DNA of 64,000 nucleotides from Akebia trifoliata (lineage: Eukaryota > Streptophyta > Magnoliopsida > Ranunculales > Lardizabalaceae): the NCBI GenBank assembly GCA_017979445.1, contig CM030711.1:11997221-12061220 (forward strand), written 5' to 3'. The translations under genes were made by a program, and so were the position numbers. Below the pieces are notes generated by a model, which was not told the origin of the DNA, made no database searches, and saw only the letters and a program-made list of their open reading frames with translations. Positions 57,175 through 64,000 of the stretch are shown here, in pieces. The number at the start of each line of letters is the position of its first letter. Position 1 is the first letter of the stretch.

Positions 57175-57800
57175 TTGAAATTCATTTTCCTTTGTTTGTA
57201 GTGACTCTCACATCCACAAGAATGAGTAAAGGTCTACCTAAAGTTCTAAGTAAGGGAATCCAATTGAGGGACAAGGAAGGTGTTAGGCACCTTGTCTCTT
57301 CCATCCTAAGATGATTACCAATATGACCATAGTGTAAGTTCCATGTTTTGTCAATCCCGAGACACATGTTGAGTGTCGGATCGATTTGCCATTGAAGACA
57401 TATGAAGACTCCGTTAAAGCTGCTCAACCGTACATGTCTCGACAAAAAGCTTCCATGTGTGTGCACAAAGCCTAAGAGGTAATGAGACTACCTAATACCA
57501 TTTTCCAACACTTAGATGATTGATAGGTCGACCCGTTGTAACTAGGAAAACTCTTTCCTCGACCCGTTCGCTCATCGGACCTTTTGGGAATCGAATATGG
57601 ACATAGAGGGGACATTAAAGATTTGACCACCCTAAAACCATTTTCTGTCCTTGGTGTTTTATAGGTGTTATTATATAGGTAAAATCTAGCACACCTTCGA
57701 ACCGTTTCGACATCGGACTTCCCGAAAGCTCGTTTTGACCAAAAATGATAAAAAGGGTATTTTGGTCATTTTACCCATTTTTATCATGACCCACCCCTTT
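57175..57800 (-). mobile_element. LTR fragment related to 14030-14341, minus orientation
   Basis: GTGACTCTCACATCCACAAG, TCTAAGTAAGGGAATCCAA and GAAGGTGTTAGGCACC match the order and text at 14120-14225 (GTGACTCTCGTTCGGATAAG, TCTAAGTAAGGGAGTCCA, GAAAGGTGTTAGGCACC). It therefore appears to be the U5 end of the same gypsy-type LTR family. The upstream limit is not determined. It abuts the truncated copia remnant at about 57170. Confidence 0.5.
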
Positions 57801-59310
57801 GTGGAAGGTTGGGGATATTCTAAATAGTAATATCTATCAGCTCCCCGAACAGCATACAAAACGGAGCTACCGTTTGGAAGTTATGGTCAAAACACTCTGT
57901 GGGGGCATTTTGGTAATTTACTGATGTGCCTCACTTGTGGCTGACGGTGCCACCGACAGTCCTGACGGTGCCACCGACAGCAAGCGCTCAAACGGTCATA
58001 TTTATGACCGTTGAGCCACGAATTTGCTCTCTTCTCATATATAACAACTCCAACTCATTCATTTGGGGGTTGAAGCTTGAGAGAAGTAAACCCTCCATTT
58101 TTACATACTTTTAACCCTCTCTCTAGCCATGGAAGGGCTCAAACTTCATTGAAAATCCTTTTGACCCTTAGCCCTTCCTTTGGATCAATCCTAGAGAAGA
58201 TTGCCTCTCCTCTCTCCACATTTTGAGAGTCTTCTCTACTTTCATGAGAGTCTAACTTAGGTGAACCCTTCAACATTCCTAGACTTCTCATTTGATCCCT
58301 CTCCGCCCATCAAACGTCACGTTGCACACACATTGGTACATTCATAGAGCAAGGAGCAAAAAGGAGATGATGGTAGGAGTAATTACAAGTAGCCGACAAA
58401 CTCTAAAGCTTGATTGGAAGATCCAACCGTCGAGACGTACTTGTAAGCTCAAGGACTCCAAGAACTCAAGATCTCCATTGACAAATCTTTTGAAGTTGAG
58501 TGAGTATTTGATTTTATTTTTAATTTTAAAAATATATGTATGTGGTTACTTGGTTCAGCCCTCAAAAACCAAGCTCTTGATTAGAATCGAGGATTCTTGA
58601 CAAGAGTAGAGGTTTGTGAGTTTCCGAGGAACAAAACTCACAATTTCGAGAGAATGCGTTCTCTCGATCTTAAGGTTTTAGAATTTAGCCTATGTATAAA
58701 AATTCTATGTAAAAGGTTTGAGGTGAACCATAAACCCCTTTGATAGTGAACACCAAGTTCCTAGGTAGGAATCTTGAGAGTGGATGTAGGCACGTTGCCG
58801 AACCACTATAAAATGCTTGTCTCGTGTTTGTGAAAATGCTTCTATTAGTTTATACTTAGATGAATGTATGCTATGAATGAATACTATGCTAAGTATGTCA
58901 TACGATGAATGTTTATATTCTAAGAAAAGTTCAATTGCATTACAAACTAGAGACTTGCCATAAGAATGGATGTAAGCACATTGTCGATCCATTAGATGAC
59001 GTATGTTTTGTGCATGTGTTTATAATTCCGCAATTTACACTTGAATGTTTTGAATGTCATGCGATGCCATAAAATGCCGAATAGGTAAATCGTATATGAA
59101 TGTGTCATTGAATGACATGATTAAATGAATGATTAAATTTCAAGTGTATTTTCATTAAATGCATCTTAGAGACATAAGTTCCAAATCGAGGCTAAGTGAA
59201 TGACTTAGAACACATAGTCAAATTATCAATCTAAGTTAAAATTGGATAAATCGAAAGAAATTTTAATTATCCTATTCACCCCCCCTCTAGGACTAGATAT
59301 GGTACGAAGC
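57800..59310 (+). mobile_element. LTR and leader of a copia-type element, plus orientation (decayed)
   Basis: It has a TATA box (CTCATATATAACAACTCC, about 58035-58052), a CT-rich leader, the copia leader-like words GGATGTAGGCACGTTGCCGA, ACCACTATAAAATG (about 58780), and CCTATTCACCCCCCCTCTAG (about 59272-59291). A primer-site-like TGGTACGAAGC (59300-59310; usual TGGTATCAGAGC) then follows. CTGACGGTGCCACCGACAG is duplicated at 57942-57981. No gag is visible downstream. The left border is unknown. Confidence 0.5.
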
Positions 59311-60489
59311 ACGTATTTTCACATAGATGAAGTCTTAAAATTAATTTTTTTAGATTTTTGAAGATAGAGGAGTTAGAGAGAGAGTTAAAGAAAATTGACT
59401 TTAGTTTATTTCTAGAAAATAGACAAATTAAGATGATGAGCAAACCCCTACTAAAAGTAGGTGCTTGTTGAATTTTTTTGTAAGCCAAAAACTTTGTTGG
59501 GAATCCACTTAGATTTCATTGTTATAAGTCTTAAAGCTTTAAAATAAGATTATGTACTCACTTGGGAGTAATTTTTTTATTGGTTTAGTCTTTAAGAGGT
59601 GTCCATGGGTTGGACATCGCCATTGGAAAGCCTAAGGACCTTTATGCATGATTTGTATTCCTTTTAGGACTATCTTTTTGTTGGTTTAGAGAGTTAGGTG
59701 ATGATCTACAAGGATTATCATCTTTGACTCTTAACATTTTTGTAGAATAAAATGTGGTGTGTGTGAGGATGTGTATGCATGGGATGGACATAACAAAAGA
59801 AGATAACCTCCTAAGAGGGTTTTCTCTCTAATTCTAGTACCATCAAATGAAGTAAAAAAAAAAATCATTATTCTAGGAAACTTATAATGCAAAAAAATTA
59901 AAAATAAAAAAATAAAACATTTACACTATGAATTTAAATTACATAAATAAATAAATTAAAGCAACATATTCTATTACTCTTAAAGAGTTTATTAAGGACT
60001 TATTGATCACCTTCAGAAGGGATTATTCTCTACTCTCAAGCCTCTAAACTAAATATTAGAGATCTACATTATTAAAAAACATAAATGAAAGCTTGAAATT
60101 AAACAACTAAAGTAAAAAAAAAAAAAAAAAAATGGGGACGTGAGGATGAGGGATTAGAAAACAGGGTTGTGATAAAACTTCTCCCACCCTGTTCTTATTT
60201 TTTTTCTTCATTATCCTTCTTAAGATAATTTGGACAGAATTTTGGAAAGGTTTAAAAGTTTGAGAAAGGATTTTGATAGAATTTTGAAACTTTAATTCTT
60301 CCTCTTTTTTTTTTTATCTTGAATGGGTCTCCTATTTATAGGATTTTGAGAGACCCTTGGGAGTAAACTTATCCTAAAATCTTGATACCCCAAATATTCT
60401 AGGAAAAACCTTCATGAAAAACATAAATACCATCTTATAACATTGGCCTTGATGGTCTTTAACATCTTGTTGAGTCACACCAATCTTGA
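59311..60489. other. Non-coding, LTR-like debris
   Basis: AT-rich, with a minus-strand TATA-like box (CCTATAAATAGGAGACCC, about 60328-60345) that may belong to the LTR-like fragment at 60490-61390. No ORF of note. Confidence 0.4.
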
Positions 60490-61390
60490 TGATCAAAGGA
60501 TAGGATAGTCTTTACATCCGAAATTATAAAAAAAAATTAGTAGGAGGTAGAATAGTTCTAGACTTTATGATTTGAGTCAATTGTGAGATATCTAGGCCAA
60601 ATTTCATGTAATTTGATTAAGGTTTTTTTTATCCTTTTTGGTAACTTCCTTAGGCTAGCTCTCTAACAAACTAAGTATATAAAGGTCTTTAGACACAAAT
60701 TTTAGAGATTTCTTGAGATTGGATAAGATGGTCATAAGATTTGGAAAGTGGTTAATTTAACTTGAATGCCATAGAATCCTTTGAATATTTGAAAAATATT
60801 GGAAGGGTAGAAAAGAGTTTTGACCCTTATATGTCTCAACAAACCAAGGTTAAAGGAGGTAATTAAGTTTGAATGGGAACCAAGTAAGAATTTTGGTCAA
60901 GTTTAGGAGAATAAGAATATTACCATAAGATCCTTAATAGGAGAGATAAAAAGGGGATTCGAGAAGATTTTCTTGGAAGATAAGTCATTAAAAGAGGGAT
61001 TTAGAGAGTCATTTCCAATGGAGAATTTCATGCACACATGGACTTTCTAATTACCTAACTGAATTGGATGTACCCTAAGTACGGTAAAAAAAATTATGTC
61101 TAGTCATACTTGAGGTAAGGTCAATGCAATTTTAAGTCTGCACATCATAAATGTAAGATCAATACAAAAATGGCTTGGTCATATGATCTATACGACCATG
61201 CAAAGCTATGTTTGGCCGTATAGGCCATATGGCCAAGCAAAATTTGATTTTTAATGATCAAAATTGATTATTTTTATTGGTCCAAGTGGATCCTATTTTT
61301 TTGATCGAAATTCTTTCGATTTGATCCTCGATGTATGGATTCAAATGAGCTCTCGGGCTTGTTTGATCAAATTGGGGTGTTTACAACTAT
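60490..61390 (-). mobile_element. LTR-like fragment, minus orientation (relative of 24950-25780)
   Basis: It shares ordered words with 24950-25780. On the minus strand it starts TTGTAAACACCCCAATTTGA at about 61390, a variant of the TGTAGACACCCC gypsy LTR start. It probably extends to lower coordinates through the TATA box at about 60330. Confidence 0.5.
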
Positions 61391-62129
61391 TCTTTGTTCG
61401 AGCTGTAGATGATAATAAAATAAGAACAAAAGAAAATATTGGCAAAAAAAAGTCGAAGTACATAGACAATGTTAATCCAAAGTATTTTTACTTCCAATCT
61501 AATTTAAGTTTAACAAGTGATTTAAAAACAATTTATGAGAGTGGATTTATCTAAAATAAACTACTGAAATAAAAACTTAAAAATACGAAAGAAAAGTATA
61601 GATCGATTGAATCTACCTTCACAAGTTTTATCATTGAATTCTGGTTCTCTTTTTATCTCGATCCACTAAACAAAATTAATGTTTGTGGATTGGAAGATCG
61701 AACAGTTATAATAGAAACAAGATCAAAAGTATGCAATAAATTAGGTCGAGATTATTAGATAAACATTAATTGTTCTTTGTAAAGTATGGTTCTTCTTGAA
61801 CTTATCAAAGAAAGAAACCATCAAAACTTTGAGAAACATTCAATATTTGACCTAATAATAAATACATAATATTATTATAATAAAACTATGAAGTCATTCC
61901 GAGAACAGTAAACACTAATAAATCTTACTCCAACTTCCTTAACCGATCTAATGAAGGTTCAGCCAACAATTATCGCAAGAACAATAAAGTGCAAATAAAA
62001 TAAAATAAAACATGAAAAGAAAAAGTAAAGCTGAGATAAAGAAAATATTTTTATTGTTTCTTAACTTGAAACCGACATAGCCTCTTTACAACTTTCGTAA
62101 ACTAAGAAAGAAAAATCTAAACTAAATAA
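61391..62129. other. AT-rich DNA without a supported feature
   Basis: Nothing recognised. It could be downstream sequence of the gag remnant that follows on the minus strand. Confidence 0.4.
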
Positions 62130-62553
62130 CAATAAATTGCAACTCTTAAACTTGTTCAAGAATATATTTATTTTCTGTCATTTTAAAATCGAAGTATTTA
62201 GAAACTAAAAAAGCTTTTGTACCCGCATTTTCAATTAAATACTTCATCTCTAGTAAGTCCTATAATTCTTTGGTAGTTGTGTACTTGCAAAATGAGTTGA
62301 ACAATCTGTCAGTCATCGCATTAAATACGTAGTCTCGACAATCCAAATCATCATCTTGCCATTTTCGTTGAGTATCGATTTTTTCAGAAGTTGCATCCAT
62401 TGAAATAGTTAGACATGATGTAGTTAGAACATACGCGACCTTAAATTGACGGAGCATAAAAAATACCTTCTATTGCAATCGTTTGAAATTCGACCCATCA
62501 AAATGATCAAGTTTCACAAGGTCTTGATTCATAAACTTAATATTTTGTACCAT
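62130..62553 (-). pseudogene. Copia gag (UBN2-type) remnant
   Basis: Starting at 62553 the minus frame reads MVQNIKFMNQDLVKLDHFDG, SNFKRLQ, a stop, KVFFMLRQFKVAYVLT, IDTQRKWQDDDLDCRDYVFN, AMTDRLFNSFCKYTTTKEL, another stop where Trp is usual, then DLLEMKYLIENAGTKAFLV. The HFDGSNFKRWQ, KW..DD..CR..I.N...D.LF and KELWD..E.KY words are those of copia gag. Two in-frame stops and no pol nearby show that it is dead. Confidence 0.8.
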
Positions 62554-63411
62554 TGGAACAATAATCTATTATCTATAAATTATTAGAAAAATAGAACTTG
62601 AGAACAAAGAAGAAAATTGATCTGAGACACATTGTAATCTACGTTGTCTTATATACAACAGACGCTCACACTTCGATGAAACAGGAAGAGACAAATGGGT
62701 TGCTGGTGAATTTGTCTTCAGAATACAACATAGTCTAGTTTTATTGCAATTGTATATTTTCTCAAAATTTGCACTACTTTGAGAAAATTTGTTACACAAA
62801 ATCTCGGATACATGAATGCATTTTTGTATAAAGTTAGAATTAATATTTTAACAGAATTGATCTTTATAAATAGATAACAATTTCAAGTTTAAAAATCTGG
62901 TTACAATCTTCAAAAAGATATTGGTGTGTGCCCACAAGTTTGGCGACATGTTGGATTGTCTAATCGAGCTTGGAATCTAGTTAGATGTTATGATTTTAAT
63001 GTATGGTGGGCCCATGGCCCAATTTGCTTACCTTTCCTACACATCAAGCAATCTGATTTTCCAAGTGGTTGCATCCATGTCTATGAAGCCCATAATTTTG
63101 AGAGAAAATGTGAGCATGTGTCAGATAAATGTCAAAGATGTTCAATTGCACCTCGGCTTTGACTTAAAAGCGCGATCAAAATGCAATCATTTTTAACTTT
63201 AATTTAGATTTAAGTGTGTCAAATTAAAGTAATAATTTGAGAAAGATTATTTAATGTTTTTTTTATTAATAATATGAAAATAGTTAAGCTTAGCCAATTG
63301 AGGCCCAAAGGAGTTGGGCTCTTGACTTGGTTGAATCGAAAAAATTCGTGAAAGTTTCATAAATTTTTTGGAAATTATATATAATTTATTTTTGGCTTTC
63401 TTACCAAAGCC
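62554..63411. other. Intergenic DNA without a supported gene
   Basis: A less AT-rich stretch near 62920-63170 has overlapping short plus-strand ORFs, but neither frame shows a family pattern. Confidence 0.4.
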
Positions 63412-63950
63412 TAAAGTGTCAATAGGTCGGTTCCAATTCAGTTCCTAAGGAACTTAGAATCATAACCATTATGTTTATTTCGATTTCAATTCTTATCGAT
63501 TTAGGGTCCGAAACCAAAATAAATGGAATCAAAACCATCAAAAAACACCGGTTCTCACAAATTGAATGAGAAAAAACAGTATTCAAGTCATTATAAAAAC
63601 TATTTCCTTTCAAAAAAATTAATATATTATCTACAAAAATTTTAACTTAGTTATAATTTGTTTTACTAAAAACATAAGTTAATGATTGTTTTCAAAAATT
63701 AAAATTTTTCTTATTAAAAAGTAATAAGGTTTTAGAAGAGATAACTAATTTTAAGCTCCAACCACTAATTGATATGAAAAATTGAGACCTTTATACCTTA
63801 AATCATCTATAATATAAAAAGAAATGACAAAATAAGTAGGTTCCGGGTACCTGCGGGAACTTTCGATTCCTATCAGTTTTGTTCTATTTTAGGTCCGACT
63901 TTAAACGGTTCCAATAAAAAGATAATCAAAATTACCCATTGACACTCCTA
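63412..63950. mobile_element. hAT-like inverted-repeat element, 539 bp
   Basis: The tips are TAAAGTGTCAATAGGTCGG and, inverted, ACCCATTGACACTCCTA (TAGGAGTGTCAATGGGT). CCAAAGCC (63404-63411) and CAAAAGCC (63951-63958) flank it, seven of eight bases the same. GGTTCC words (for example CGGTTCCAATTC and GGTTCCGGGTACC) sit inside the ends. This matches the common TAGGGGTGTCAA hAT miniature elements of plants. No transposase. Confidence 0.78.
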
Positions 63951-64000
63951 CAAAAGCCTATCATTGTCAATCTTTCTAAAATCCTATTTTCTTCTTGAGG

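Noticed and set aside
62926..63196. Two overlapping ORFs (78 and 68 codons) with several Cys and His
   Set aside because: The Cys/His spacing fits no zinc finger that I know, both frames look equally good, and there is no splice or promoter context.

Overview
This window looks like a piece of a eudicot nuclear genome, probably a repeat-rich woody species; the species itself cannot be named from the sequence. The evidence is four ordinary plant genes with GT-AG introns and (A+T)-rich non-coding DNA, separated by nested LTR retrotransposons and small inverted-repeat elements. No rRNA or tRNA gene, CRISPR array, bacterial operon or organelle gene was found. tRNA-like matches are only retrotransposon primer-binding sites.

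Real genes: (1) 227-2018, plus strand, the 3' part of a UBC32-type tail-anchored E2 ubiquitin-conjugating enzyme of ER-associated degradation; its first exon lies before the window. (2) 3292-6916, minus strand, a six-coding-exon INO80 chromatin-remodelling subunit B gene (IES2/PAPA-1 plus HIT zinc finger), with a non-coding first exon near 8539-8700. It converges tail to tail with UBC32. (3) 39824-40603, minus strand, an intronless secreted protein with a proline-rich linker and a pectin-methylesterase/invertase-inhibitor domain. (4) 52635-54420, minus strand, a four-exon universal stress protein. A fifth trace is a broken first exon of an ELMO-domain gene at 11972-12160. I see no sign that these genes act together.

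Layout: 1-8.7 kb is a gene pair whose introns carry several small inverted-repeat elements. 9-26 kb is a graveyard of LTR-retrotransposon pieces: a gypsy-type LTR at 9.77 kb and a relative at 21.8 kb, an inverted pair of related LTRs at 12.7-19.45 kb split by a 3.8-kb solo LTR, and long decayed tandem arrays at 20.2-21.5 and 23.6-24.9 kb. 26.24-39.53 kb is a clear nest: a 12.0-kb Ty3/gypsy-type element with 1.76-kb LTRs and a GTAGC target duplication lies inside a small non-coding LTR element with its own ATTGT duplication. The gypsy element carries a DUF7745-like gene remnant, only scraps of pol, and five blocks of internal repeats, one with a 5 x 33-bp higher-order period. 41.4-43.4 kb holds a large foldback element and a partial second copy. 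44.2-45.5 kb holds two abutting inverted-repeat elements. 47.06-51.92 kb is a decayed Ty1/copia element, minus strand, with its own solo-LTR insertion. 55.5-63.95 kb has more copia and LTR debris and a hAT-like inverted-repeat element.

I did not find a convincing undescribed functional system. The most informative items are the nested insertions with readable target duplications, the higher-order repeat inside the gypsy element, the DUF7745 cargo, the foldback element, the captured or relict ELMO exon, and a very small TRIM-like LTR element in the last intron of the stress-protein gene.
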